Shown one piece after another: positions 42,505-54,113 of a DNA stretch of 64,000 nucleotides. This DNA comes from Skermanella rosea. GTDB taxonomy: Bacteria > Pseudomonadota > Alphaproteobacteria > Azospirillales > Azospirillaceae. The stretch spans positions 1,809,001 to 1,873,000 of the forward strand of contig NZ_CP086111.1 in the NCBI RefSeq assembly GCF_016806835.2. Reading direction: 5' to 3'. Numbering within the stretch: the stretch's first letter is position 1; each line of letters starts with the position of its first letter. The notes under the pieces are model-generated. The model worked only from the letters and a program-made list of their open reading frames with translations, was not told the origin of the DNA and did no database searches. Both the position numbers and the translations under genes were made by a program.

Positions 42505-42783
42505 ATGATCCGAAGCTTCCGGCATAAAGGCTTGCGCCTGCTTTTCGAGGAGGGAGATCGCCGCAAGATCCAGTCTGCGCATGCAGACAGGATCGAGCGT
42601 ATCCTCGCCTTGCTGAACCGTGCAGCCGAAGCCAGCGACATGGCGCTGCCGGGCTACAGGCTGCACCCGCTTAAAGGCGAACTGGCAGGCTTCTGGACAG
42701 TTTCAGTTTCGGGAAATTGGCGCGTGATCTTTCGCATCAAGGACGGTCACGCCTGGGATGTCGATTTGGTCGATTACCATTAG
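42505..42783 (+). CDS. higB: HigB/RelE-family type II toxin
   Basis: A 92-residue ribosome-dependent mRNA interferase of the HigB subgroup. It opens [20 protein letters not shown], the family form, has [17 protein letters not shown] in the middle, and [20 protein letters not shown] with the conserved Arg near the end. Toxin-first order with higA ten bases downstream is typical for this group. The likely absence of a 5' leader is described with its promoter. Confidence 0.88.
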   Translation: MIRSFRHKGLRLLFEEGDRRKIQSAHADRIERILALLNRAAEASDMALPGYRLHPLKGELAGFWTVSVSGNWRVIFRIKDGHAWDVDLVDYH

Positions 42784-42793
42784 GGAGCGCGAC

Positions 42794-43099
42794 ATGCTGA
42801 TGAAGAACCCTCCGCATCCGGGTCTGACCATCAAGCACGACTGTCTTGAGCCGTTGGGACTGACGGTGACCAAAGGCGCGGAGATCCTAGGTGTCAGCCG
42901 CAAGACACTTTCCGATCTTGTCAACGGGCGAGCGGGAGTTTCTCCCGAAATGGCCATTCGTCTATCCAAGGCGTTCGGCAGTCGGCCTGAAGTCTGGGCG
43001 GGCCTTCAGCTCGACTACGACATGGCTCAGGCCATGCGGAAGGAGAGCGAGATCATGGTACAACGAGTCGTCATGCCTGAGGCTGCTCAAGGCTGCTGA
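42794..43099 (+). CDS. higA: HigA-family antitoxin
   Basis: A 101-residue antitoxin. [20 protein letters not shown] is the HigA opening, followed by an XRE-type HTH ([20 protein letters not shown] then [18 protein letters not shown]) and the tail [16 protein letters not shown]. It binds its promoter and masks HigB. The ATG at 42794 has GGGAG eight bases upstream; an in-frame ATG six bases later is also possible. Confidence 0.9.
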   Translation: MLMKNPPHPGLTIKHDCLEPLGLTVTKGAEILGVSRKTLSDLVNGRAGVSPEMAIRLSKAFGSRPEVWAGLQLDYDMAQAMRKESEIMVQRVVMPEAAQGC

Positions 43100-43175
43100 A
43101 GCAACTTCGAGGAGTGCGGCACGCCGCCAATCGACCCCGCGTCCCTGGCATCCGCCGGGGACGCGATCCGGCTTA

Positions 43176-43607
43176 TCAGGCCTGCCGGCGCTCGATCTCG
43201 ACGCCGATGCTGGCGGCCTCGGCGAAGACATCCAGTTTCTCGACGCGGACGGTCGCGACGCGCACCCGGCGGTCGATCAGCAGGCGGTCGGCGATGCGCT
43301 CGGCCAGCGTCTCGCACAGGTTGACGTGGCCCGCGGCGACGATCTCCTTCACCGTCGCGACCATGGTGTCGTAGGACACCACGTCGGGCAGGTGGTCGCG
43401 CGACGGGCCGGGCCGCAGCTCCACCTGGAGGTCGAGGTTGACGCGGATCCGCTGGGGCTTGTCCCGCTCGTGCTCGTACGCGCCGATCATCGCGTCCAGC
43501 ACGAGGTCACGGATGAAGACACGGGTGAGCGCCCGCTCGGCGGAGGGGCGCGCCACCGGGGCGACGACTTGTGCGAAAAGCTTGTTCATGGCGCGCTGAT
43601 TTACCAT
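43176..43607 (-). CDS. folB: Dihydroneopterin aldolase
   Basis: A 143-residue pterin enzyme of folate synthesis. VFIRDLVLDAMIGAYEHERD is the FolB opening, RIRVNLDLQVEL the next strand, DVVSYDTMVATVKEIVAAGH the core helix, and NLCETLAERIADRLL carries the catalytic Glu region; VRVEKLDVFAEAASIGVEIE ends the fold. The start at 43607 has AGAGGGGG just upstream. It lies 48 bases downstream of ccrM on the same strand and is probably co-transcribed. Not all folate genes are nearby. Confidence 0.92.
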   Translation of the reverse strand: MVNQRAMNKLFAQVVAPVARPSAERALTRVFIRDLVLDAMIGAYEHERDKPQRIRVNLDLQVELRPGPSRDHLPDVVSYDTMVATVKEIVAAGHVNLCETLAERIADRLLIDRRVRVATVRVEKLDVFAEAASIGVEIERRQA

Positions 43608-43655
43608 TCCGCCCCCTCTAAGCCAAGCGTCGGCGATGAAACAATAAAGAGCGGA

Positions 43656-47179
<3,524 letters not shown>

Positions 47180-47238
47180 GGAAGTGTCATCGAGTCGGAT
47201 TGGCGGGGGCGCGGCACGCCGCCGTCACTGGGCCGGTG

Positions 47239-48258
47239 TCAGTGCGCCGGGCCGCCGTGGCTTCCGGCATGGACCGCCTCCAGGATCCGTCGCCCGGCGG
47301 AACGCAGGGTGGCGCGGGAACGGACCGCCAAGCCCCGGCCGACCCGCTTTCCAAGGCGGGGCAGGCTGAAGAAGGGATTGAGGGCCAGGGCGGCGGTCAG
47401 GCACAGGACGGCACGGAAAGTCCGCCTTTCGGCATTGTGGATGCTGGCGTTGCGGTAGTTCTGCCGCGCCATGCCGTCGACCCATTCGAGCAGCCGGATA
47501 TAGGCCGGCGCGCTGTCCAGGGCGCGCATGAACTCTGCCGGCGGGCAGATCACACGGCCGGCCAGGACGGCGCGGTTGCGGGCTTCGATATACCGGATCA
47601 GGCGGATCTGGTGGGCCGCCTTGCCCGATGTCACGCTGCCGCCATGGACGCGGTAGTCGGTCAGCGCCACCGGCAGGACGCGCGCCGGGCCGAACGCGAC
47701 CAGCCGGTGCAGCAGTTCGAGATCCTCGGCCGAATTGAAGAACGGGTCGTATCCGCCGATCTCAAGCGCCAAGTCGCGCCGGAACATCACCGTCGGCCCC
47801 TGGATCACCAGCAGGTCGCCGGCCGACCGCTTGCTCTCGAACTCCTCCTGCGTCGCCGGTCCGGTCCGCAGGGTGCGCAGGGGCTTGCCCTTGCGGTTCA
47901 CCAGCCGGGCATGGCTTCCCCACAGGACGACCGAGGGATCCTGTTCGGCCGCCCTCATCTGGAGTTCCAGCCGGTTCGGATGCATGACGTCGTCGGCGTC
48001 GAGCCGGGCGATCCAGGGATACCTGGCTTCCCGGAGCCCGATATTGCAGTTCAGGCTGATGTTCCGGCAGTTGTTCAGCAGAAGCCTGATCCGGTCGTCC
48101 TGGCCCATCAGGCGCCTGACGATGTCGAGGGTGCCGTCCGAGGAACCGTCGTCGCAGACCAGCAGTTCGAAATGGGGGAATGTCTGTGCCCTGACGCTCT
48201 CGATAGCCCGTTCGATGAATTCCGCCGAATTGTAGGACGGCATGACGATCGAAATCAT
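47239..48258 (-). CDS. Family 2 glycosyltransferase
   Basis: A 339-residue GT-A fold transferase. MISIVMPSYNSAEFIERAIE opens the nucleotide-sugar domain, FELLVCDDGSSDGTLDIVRR follows, and YPWIARLDADDVMHPNRLEL carries the DxD metal motif. The C-terminal ~110 residues are Arg-rich and contain a hydrophobic patch (FRAVLCLTAALALNPFF) that may touch the membrane. Acceptor and sugar are unknown. The start at 48258 gives the canonical N-terminus. It appears to head a minus-strand run through the GMC gene, rnhB, ccrM and folB. Confidence 0.88.
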   Translation of the reverse strand: MISIVMPSYNSAEFIERAIESVRAQTFPHFELLVCDDGSSDGTLDIVRRLMGQDDRIRLLLNNCRNISLNCNIGLREARYPWIARLDADDVMHPNRLELQMRAAEQDPSVVLWGSHARLVNRKGKPLRTLRTGPATQEEFESKRSAGDLLVIQGPTVMFRRDLALEIGGYDPFFNSAEDLELLHRLVAFGPARVLPVALTDYRVHGGSVTSGKAAHQIRLIRYIEARNRAVLAGRVICPPAEFMRALDSAPAYIRLLEWVDGMARQNYRNASIHNAERRTFRAVLCLTAALALNPFFSLPRLGKRVGRGLAVRSRATLRSAGRRILEAVHAGSHGGPAH

Positions 48259-48451
48259 GACCAGTGGACCCCTGTGCTTTTGACCTAAATTTGTCCTCCT
48301 GGTTAGCAGGTGGGATGCCCGCCCCGACACGGCCCAAACGGCCCTAGAACATCAACCCTAGAACACCCGGAGCGGAAGCTACTCAGTTCAGATAGCATCA
48401 GATTCAGCCGGTTACCCCCAACCGCCCCGGTGTTCGATGAAAGGGAAAAAT

Positions 48452-48466
48452 GTTCCCTTTACGTTC
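48452..48466 (+). promoter_or_regulatory. Alphaproteobacterial LexA (SOS) box
   Basis: GTTCCCTTTACGTTC is a perfect GTTC-N7-GTTC direct repeat, the LexA site of alphaproteobacteria, with flanking A- and T-rich sequence. It lies 27 bases before the ATG of the radical SAM gene, so it should cover that gene's promoter. The divergent glycosyltransferase start is about 195 bases away. Confidence 0.8.
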
Positions 48467-48493
48467 TTTTCGTGGCGGTTTATCGTCGCTTCC

Positions 48494-49570
48494 ATGGACG
48501 AGATCAGGCGCAGGGCTCTCAAGGGTCGGGGGGCGATCAGCAACGAAAGCTCGCGTTTCGAGCGCGAGCGGCGCGTGCTCGTGGATGACGGGTGGGGAGC
48601 CGACGGTGTCGAGTTGCCGCCGGTCCGGACCACCGTCCTGGACGACCGCGCCCGCAGCGTCATCGCCCGCAACAGCTCGCCGGACATCCCGTTCGAGCAG
48701 TCGGTCAATCCCTATCGCGGCTGCGAGCACGCCTGCATCTACTGCTTCGCCCGCCCGACCCACGCCTATCTGGGGCTGTCGCCGGGGCTCGATTTCGAGA
48801 CGCGGCTGTTCCGCAAGCGGGATGCGGCCGAGCTGCTGGCCCGCGAGCTGCGCGCGAAGTCCTATGCCTGCCGGCCGCTGGCGATCGGCGCCAATACCGA
48901 CCCTTACCAGCCGATCGAGCGGGAGGAGCGGATCACCCGGTCGCTGCTGGAGGTCTGCCGGGACTTCGGCCAGCCGGTCTGCATCATCACCAAGTCGGCG
49001 CTGGTGACCCGCGACCTGGACATCCTGGCTCCGATGGCGGCGAAGCGGCTGGCGAGCGTCGCGGTGTCGATCACCACGCTGGACCGGGACCTCGCCCGCC
49101 GCATGGAGCCGCGCGCGGCTACGCCGCCCCGGCGGCTGGAGGCGATCCGGGAATTGACGGCGGCGGGCGTGCCTGTCTCGGTCCTCGCCAGCCCGATGGT
49201 GCCGGGGCTCAACGACCACGAGCTGGAGGCCATTCTGGAGGCCGGCGCGGGGGCGGGAGCCGCCGGCGGCAGCTATATCCTGCTGCGGCTGCCGCTGGAG
49301 ATAAAGGACCTGTTCGAGGAATGGCTGCGCGAGCACGTTCCCGACCGGGCCGACCGCGTGCTGAGCCTGATCCGCCAGGCGCGGGCCGGCGGCCTCTACC
49401 AGTCCGAGTTCGGCACCCGCATGACCGGCACCGGCCCGATCGCCGAGCTGCTGTCCCGCCGCTTCAAGCTGGCCTGCCGGCGGCTGGGCCTCGACGGCCG
49501 GCGCTGGGACCTGGACTGTGGGCTGTTCAGGCCGCCGCCTGCGCGGGGGGACCAATTGCCGCTGCTGTGA
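48494..49570 (+). CDS. PA0069-family radical SAM protein
   Basis: A 358-residue radical SAM protein distantly related to spore photoproduct lyase. It starts MDEIRRRALKGRGAISNESS and has the family phrase IPFEQSVNPYRGCEHACIYC, the CxxxCxxC motif for the 4Fe-4S cluster, then FARPTHAYLGLSPGLDFE, GANTDPYQPIEREERITRSL and VSVLASPMVPGLNDHELE. The biochemical role of the family is undetermined. The perfect LexA box directly upstream argues that it belongs to the DNA-damage response. The in-frame extension upstream of 48494 would run over the LexA box, so I rejected it. Confidence 0.9.
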   Translation: MDEIRRRALKGRGAISNESSRFERERRVLVDDGWGADGVELPPVRTTVLDDRARSVIARNSSPDIPFEQSVNPYRGCEHACIYCFARPTHAYLGLSPGLDFETRLFRKRDAAELLARELRAKSYACRPLAIGANTDPYQPIEREERITRSLLEVCRDFGQPVCIITKSALVTRDLDILAPMAAKRLASVAVSITTLDRDLARRMEPRAATPPRRLEAIRELTAAGVPVSVLASPMVPGLNDHELEAILEAGAGAGAAGGSYILLRLPLEIKDLFEEWLREHVPDRADRVLSLIRQARAGGLYQSEFGTRMTGTGPIAELLSRRFKLACRRLGLDGRRWDLDCGLFRPPPARGDQLPLL

Positions 49571-49647
49571 GGGCTGTCGGTATGGGCCGTCATTGCGGAT
49601 ACTTGATTATAGGACGTTGACAACCTGTCTCCCATAGAGGACAGTGA

Positions 49648-49938
49648 TTGATTGAAATTCAGCAGACCGATCTATTCGCCGCATGGATCGAGTCAGTTCG
49701 TGACGATCGCGCCCGTCTGCGGGTCGAGACGCGGATTCGGCGACTGCAACTTGGCAATCCCGGAGACGTCAATCCAGTCGGAGAAGGCGTGTCGGAAATG
49801 AGGATCGACTATGGGCCGGGCTACAGAGTGTATTTCACCTGCCGGGGCCGGACGGTGATAGTCCTCCTGGCCGGCGGAGACAAGCGTACCCAGGATCTGG
49901 ATATCGCGGCGGCTATCCGTCTGGCCCGGGAGCTTTGA
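49648..49938 (+). CDS. RelE/ParE-superfamily toxin (addiction-module killer protein)
   Basis: A 96-residue toxin of the short 'putative addiction module killer' group. It begins MIEIQQTDLFAAWIESVRDD, has RARLRVETRIRRLQLGNPGD, GVSEMRIDYGPGYRVYFTCR and the closing GGDKRTQDLDIAAAIRLARE, all group phrases. The start is a TTG at 49648 with AGAGGA upstream. The antitoxin follows after ten bases. A CTGTC...GACAG dyad between 49626 and 49645 may be an operator. Confidence 0.9.
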   Translation: MIEIQQTDLFAAWIESVRDDRARLRVETRIRRLQLGNPGDVNPVGEGVSEMRIDYGPGYRVYFTCRGRTVIVLLAGGDKRTQDLDIAAAIRLAREL

Positions 49939-49948
49939 GGAATCCCGC

Positions 49949-50254
49949 ATGTCCAAGACCGAAACCCGTCCATGGGACATCGTAGACAGCCTCACCAACG
50001 AGGAGCGTATCGCTGCATACCTGGAAGCTGTCCTGGAGGACGGCGATCCGGAACTTGTCGCGGCAGCGCTCGGCGATATCGCGCGGGCGAAAGGCATGAC
50101 GGACATAGCGCGCCGCACCGGGCTGGGGCGACAGAGTCTGTACAAGGCCCTGGCGCCGGGCGGCAATCCGGAATTCGCAACCGTGTTGAAGGTGATCCGC
50201 TCGCTCGGATTGCGCCTCACCGTCACCGTGGACCCTGAAGGTCCAGGAACCTGA
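49949..50254 (+). CDS. Addiction-module antidote protein (HTH)
   Basis: A 101-residue antitoxin of the group that pairs with the preceding killer protein. RPWDIVDSLTNEERIAAYLE is the opening, and AKGMTDIARRTGLGRQSLYK with ALAPGGNPEFATVLKVIRSL is the DNA-binding helix-turn-helix. It has toxin-first order, as in HigBA-like systems. Length and motifs are complete, so the pair looks active. Confidence 0.9.
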   Translation: MSKTETRPWDIVDSLTNEERIAAYLEAVLEDGDPELVAAALGDIARAKGMTDIARRTGLGRQSLYKALAPGGNPEFATVLKVIRSLGLRLTVTVDPEGPGT

Positions 50255-50336
50255 CACGGTGCGGAAGTGATGTTGTGATTCGCAATGTCGCTCCGCGTTG
50301 ATGGCGTCAGCGAAACGGCAATATGGGAAGTCCTTC

Positions 50337-50579
50337 ATGAAGGCATCTATCCTCGTCCGAGCCGAATGGGACCCGGAAGCCGAGGTATGGGTCGCCACGA
50401 GCGACGACGTTCCAGGCTTGGTCACCGAGGCGGAAAACCCTGCCGAGCTTGAACGCAAGCTTCTGGTCATGATCCCGGAACTGCTTGAACTCAATAACGA
50501 CCTTCTCAATGAGTTTCCGTCGGAAGTCCCGGCGTTCGTCGCTTCCCAGCAGTTCACGAAGGTCCGTTTGAGGGCCTGA
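50337..50579 (+). CDS. DUF1902 / HicB-like antitoxin
   Basis: An 80-residue protein. ILVRAEWDPEAEVWVATSDD followed by VPGLVTEAENPAELERKLLV is the DUF1902 signature, a HicB-like partial RNase H fold usually encoded next to a HicA toxin. GGGAAG precedes the ATG at 50337; the longer frame from 50298 is less likely. No intact hicA is found on either side; a possible remnant follows directly. Confidence 0.85.
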   Translation: MKASILVRAEWDPEAEVWVATSDDVPGLVTEAENPAELERKLLVMIPELLELNNDLLNEFPSEVPAFVASQQFTKVRLRA

Positions 50580-50653
50580 ATGAACGACTACGGAAGAGCA
50601 GGCATACCGCCAACGGCATCATGAAGCAGGCAGGTCTGTCCCATCGCTTTTGA
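50580..50653 (+). pseudogene. Possible decayed HicA toxin fragment
   Basis: Immediately after the HicB-like stop, ATG at 50580 opens MNDYGRA and soon stops. In another frame the same DNA gives GIMKQAGLSHRF before a stop at 50651. These two pieces resemble the beginning of HicA-type toxins that pair with DUF1902 (an 'MNDY.RA...LLKQAG..F.RQGKG' pattern), as if frameshifted and truncated. The match is short and from memory, so it is a hypothesis. Confidence 0.3.
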
Positions 50654-50667
50654 GCAGGTCGGAGACA

Positions 50668-51633
50668 TCACAGGCTGTCTCGCACCCGCCCGACCGTCGC
50701 CGGGTCGAAAAAGTCTTCGATCCGCTCGCGGACATGGGCGATGGTGCGCGGGTCGATGCCGGCGCCGAAGGCCGCCGATCCCTCCACCTTCCAGCGGGCC
50801 ATCCAGGACAGGGTGCGCAGCCAGACCAGACGGCGGGCGATGCCGAACCAGGGACGCACCGCCTCGGCCATGCCCGGCGGGACGGCGTCGCTCCAGGCGG
50901 CGTAGAAACGCCGGGTGTCCTCGCGGGAGAGCACCGCCGCCACGTCGGGGTCCCAGGTGGTCGAGGTGTAGAGGCTGGCGTGGGCAAGGTCGATCGCCGG
51001 AAGCCCGTCGGTGGCCTTCTCCAGGTCCACGAACCAGGCTTTCCCCCCGCCGTCGATCAGGAAGTTGCCGGGGTGGGTGTCCGTGCCGACCAAGGCTACG
51101 GGGGGCTCCGGGGTGGTCGGGAGGGAGCGGACCCACTCCAGCTCGGCGTCGAGGTGGGCCATGGTTTCCAGCGCCAGGCCTGCGCGGGCGAAGCAGGGCG
51201 CCTGCCGCTCGATCACCCGGATGGTGGCCTGGATCGGGTTGGCCGCGGGTTCGGCCGGCAGGACGTGGAGGGAGGCCAGCGCGCGGGCGATGGCCGGCAT
51301 GTCGTCGGGCAGGCGCGGCGGGCGTCCGGCGATCTCCTCGACCAGGAGGGCGCCCATGGGAAGGTCCGCGCCGGGTTCCAGGACGCCGGTCAGGCGCGGC
51401 GTGTGGCCGCCGGGGGCGGCCCGGGTGAAGGCCGTCGCCTGGTGGCGCAGGTTGGCGGCGGGATCGAGGCCGATCTGGCTCCAGCGCGGCACCCGCGCCA
51501 GCACGCCGCCCGGCAGGCGCAGATGCGCGTGGGCCATTCCCTTGGGCGGCAGCGGTACCGGATCGGAGTCCAGCCCCAGGCGGCGGCGGAGCGCGGCCGG
51601 GAGATGCCGGTCAGGCACGGATCCTTCAGGCAC
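50668..51633 (-). CDS. Aminoglycoside-phosphotransferase-fold kinase
   Basis: A 321-residue APH/ChoK-like protein. The nucleotide lobe is weak, but the catalytic loop VALVGTDTHPGNFLIDGGGK and the metal-binding AWFVDLEKATDGLPAIDLAH are present. The family phosphorylates small molecules; the substrate is unknown and antibiotic resistance should not be assumed. Its start overlaps the end of moaB by eight bases, so the two are co-translated. In the catalytic loop the first His of the HGD motif is Thr while the Asp and Asn are kept. Confidence 0.82.
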   Translation of the reverse strand: MPEGSVPDRHLPAALRRRLGLDSDPVPLPPKGMAHAHLRLPGGVLARVPRWSQIGLDPAANLRHQATAFTRAAPGGHTPRLTGVLEPGADLPMGALLVEEIAGRPPRLPDDMPAIARALASLHVLPAEPAANPIQATIRVIERQAPCFARAGLALETMAHLDAELEWVRSLPTTPEPPVALVGTDTHPGNFLIDGGGKAWFVDLEKATDGLPAIDLAHASLYTSTTWDPDVAAVLSREDTRRFYAAWSDAVPPGMAEAVRPWFGIARRLVWLRTLSWMARWKVEGSAAFGAGIDPRTIAHVRERIEDFFDPATVGRVRDSL

Positions 51634-52174
51634 CGGCGGGCTTCACATGCTCCATCAAGCGCGGCATCAGCTCGACCAGGTTGCAGGGCCGGTGCCGGTT
51701 GTCGAGCTGGAACTTCAGGATGCCGTCCCAGGCGTCGCGGCAGGCGCTGGGCGAGCCGGGCAGGGCGAACAGGTAGGTCCCGCCGGTCACCCCGCCGGTC
51801 GCCCGGCTCTGGATCGTCGAGGTGCCGACCTTCTCGTAGCTGATCATGCGGAACAGCTCGCCGAAGCCGGGGATCTCCTTGTCGTAGATCGCGTGGAACG
51901 CCTCCGGCGTCACGTCCCGCCCGGTCACGCCGGTGCCGCCGGTCGAGATCACCACGTCGATGCCGGGATCGGCGATCCAGGCCTGGACCTGGGCGATGAT
52001 CGAGGGGATGTCGTCCTTGACGATGGCGCGGGCGGCGAGGCGGTGGCCGTCGGCGGTCAGTCGCTCGACCAGGGTGTTGCCCGACCTGTCGTCGGCCTCG
52101 ACCCGCGTGTCCGACACGGTCAGGACCGCGATGTTGACCGCGAGGAAGGGCCGGGAGTCGTCAATCTTTGCCAT
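51626..52174 (-). CDS. moaB: Molybdenum cofactor biosynthesis protein MoaB
   Basis: A 182-residue MogA/MoaB-fold protein that binds molybdopterin in cofactor assembly. Signatures are AVLTVSDTRVEADDRSGNTL, DVVISTGGTGVTGRDVTPEA and TYLFALPGSPSACRDAWDGI. The start at 52174 has AGGTGG upstream and lies inside the end of the lytic transglycosylase gene (14-base overlap). It is followed by the kinase gene with an eight-base overlap, so the three form one minus-strand unit. Confidence 0.93.
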   Translation of the reverse strand: MAKIDDSRPFLAVNIAVLTVSDTRVEADDRSGNTLVERLTADGHRLAARAIVKDDIPSIIAQVQAWIADPGIDVVISTGGTGVTGRDVTPEAFHAIYDKEIPGFGELFRMISYEKVGTSTIQSRATGGVTGGTYLFALPGSPSACRDAWDGILKFQLDNRHRPCNLVELMPRLMEHVKPAGA

Positions 52175-53999
52175 CGGTGGCCACCTGCTGAACTGCCTTC
52201 GGCGCGGGAGCTTCGCCGTCCCTTGCCATATAAACCGGCCACCGGCCGGCCGCAATGGCCTCCAGGGACGGCAAGGGCCGGCCCAGGCGCTGGCTGTAGA
52301 TCCAGTAGTTGGTCAGCACCTGCTCGACGAAGGTGCGCGTTTCGCGGACGGGCAGGCTCTCGATGAACAGCAGCGGGTCCTTGACCTGGGACAGGCGCCG
52401 CCGCCAGCGCTGGAGGTTGCCGGGGCCGGCATTGTAGGCCGCGACGGTCAGGATCAGGTTGTCCTCGATCCCCTTCTGCTCCAGCAGGTAACGCACATAG
52501 TGCTGGCCCAGGGTCATGTTGACTTCCGGCTCGTACAGGTCCGGCTTGCCCCGGGTCAGCTCCAGGATGTCGGGCGTCAGCTTGCCGGCGACATAGGAGG
52601 CGGTGCTGGGCATCAGCTGCATCAGGCCCCTGGCCCCGGCGCCGCTCCGGGCATCCGGCTCGAACCGGCTTTCCTGGCGCATCAGGGCGAACAGCAGCGC
52701 CCGGTCCACGGTGAAGCCGCCGCGCGGCTCCCACGGAGGCAGGGGATAGAGCGCCGAGTCGTAGGCGGTTCCGTCCGAATCGGTCAGCACGCTGCCGAGC
52801 CGCATGGCGAGCGACGGCATCCCGGCCATGTCGGCCAGGGCGACCAGCGCCTGTTCCAGGGTCTCGTCGCCGCGCGCCTCGATCCGGCGCAGCTCCTGTT
52901 CCGCGCTCTCGCGCCGGCCGGCCTGGACCAGGGCTATGGCGCGCCGGCCGGCCGGATGCTCGGCCAGGACGCGGACATGGCGCCGGGTCAGGATCGGCTC
53001 CCGCAGGTCGGCGTCGGAGACGTCGCCGAGGGTCTGGCGGGCGATCAGGCCGTAGAAGGTCCGGGGATGCCGGGCGGCCTCGGCCAGCCACTTTGCGGCC
53101 TCGTCGCCGCGCCGCGCGCGCTGGTGCGCCCGGGCGGCCCAGTAGGCGCCTGCGGAGCGGTCCCACGGCGAGGCCGACTCGGCCTGGGCGAACGCCTGGA
53201 AATGCCGGGCGGCCTTGTCGTTCTGGCCGATCCGCCAGGCCGCGATGCCGGCGCTCCAGCTTCGGCCGCCGGCCGCCGGGGACGCCGGCTCCGGCTTCGG
53301 GAGGGCGGCCACCGCGGCCGATGCGGCGACGGTCACGGCGCCGGCGGGCAGCACGGGGCCGTCCACCGCGACCTTGGCGGCCTGGATCGGTGCCTCGACC
53401 GCGAGGCCCCGCCGCGGAGCGGAGGCCTGGAGCCCGCGGTCCGACGCATAGGCGCCGTTCTGCCCGGCGGGGAGGGCTGCCGCTTGGCCCCGCGGGGCCG
53501 GCGGCTTGCGCTCGCCCCGGGCCATGCGGCGCAAGGCCAGCTGGTAGACCTTGTCGGCGCCGGGATGGTCGGCGAACCGTTCCAGCCAGCCGCGAAGCTC
53601 GTGGTAACCGGCCTTGTAGGAGGGATGCATCAGCCGCTGATACTCGACATGCCCGATCAGCCGCATGTCGGTCACCTCGCCGATCAGCCTGTCGGCGGCG
53701 TTCCAGTCGCCGGAATCCTGAAGCTCGAAGATGCGCCGGTAGCGCCCGGCTTCCTGCGCGGTGAGCTGAGAGTCGTGGGTGGCGCGGCTCTGCCGGCTGG
53801 GTACGACCGGAACGTCCACCGACCACGGGGCCGACGACTCGTCAGTTTTGTAAGCGGTATCCCGGTCGCGCGCTGAAGCCTGACCGGCACCCGGAAAAGG
53901 GGGCAGGACCAGGACGGCAAGGCACAGGAAGGCACCGCTGAGGAGGTGTGAGCGCAGGCACCGAATGGTTAAGCCTGCGTTAACAATCTTCCCGGACAT
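52161..53999 (-). CDS. Soluble lytic murein transglycosylase
   Basis: A 612-residue Slt-type enzyme that cleaves glycan strands of peptidoglycan in the periplasm. A signal peptide (LLSGAFLCLAVLVLPPFPGA) precedes a long helical superhelix with repeats such as WERFADHPGADKVYQLALRR-like and GRSWSAGIAAWRIGQNDKAA. The catalytic domain shows LLFALMRQESRFEPDARSGA with the acid Glu, GARGLMQLMPSTASYVAGKL and VAAYNAGPGNLQRW. The ATG at 53999 was chosen; a GTG in frame at 54032 is possible. About 75 residues near 175-250 are Ala/Pro-rich linker. Confidence 0.92.
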   Translation of the reverse strand: MSGKIVNAGLTIRCLRSHLLSGAFLCLAVLVLPPFPGAGQASARDRDTAYKTDESSAPWSVDVPVVPSRQSRATHDSQLTAQEAGRYRRIFELQDSGDWNAADRLIGEVTDMRLIGHVEYQRLMHPSYKAGYHELRGWLERFADHPGADKVYQLALRRMARGERKPPAPRGQAAALPAGQNGAYASDRGLQASAPRRGLAVEAPIQAAKVAVDGPVLPAGAVTVAASAAVAALPKPEPASPAAGGRSWSAGIAAWRIGQNDKAARHFQAFAQAESASPWDRSAGAYWAARAHQRARRGDEAAKWLAEAARHPRTFYGLIARQTLGDVSDADLREPILTRRHVRVLAEHPAGRRAIALVQAGRRESAEQELRRIEARGDETLEQALVALADMAGMPSLAMRLGSVLTDSDGTAYDSALYPLPPWEPRGGFTVDRALLFALMRQESRFEPDARSGAGARGLMQLMPSTASYVAGKLTPDILELTRGKPDLYEPEVNMTLGQHYVRYLLEQKGIEDNLILTVAAYNAGPGNLQRWRRRLSQVKDPLLFIESLPVRETRTFVEQVLTNYWIYSQRLGRPLPSLEAIAAGRWPVYMARDGEAPAPKAVQQVATDGKD

Positions 54000-54113
54000 G
54001 AGGGACAAATACCGGATGTTTTCCGGACCCACAAGCTTCCTTGTGGCTCCCGGTCCCGCATACCCCGGTCAACCTGCCGGGGCGGGGGGCGGCAGGCCAA
54101 TGATTCCAGTCCG

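Noticed and set aside
50668-51633. Calling the phosphotransferase an aminoglycoside-resistance gene.
   Set aside because: Only the general kinase fold is visible and the gene is coupled to moaB; nothing points to an antibiotic substrate.
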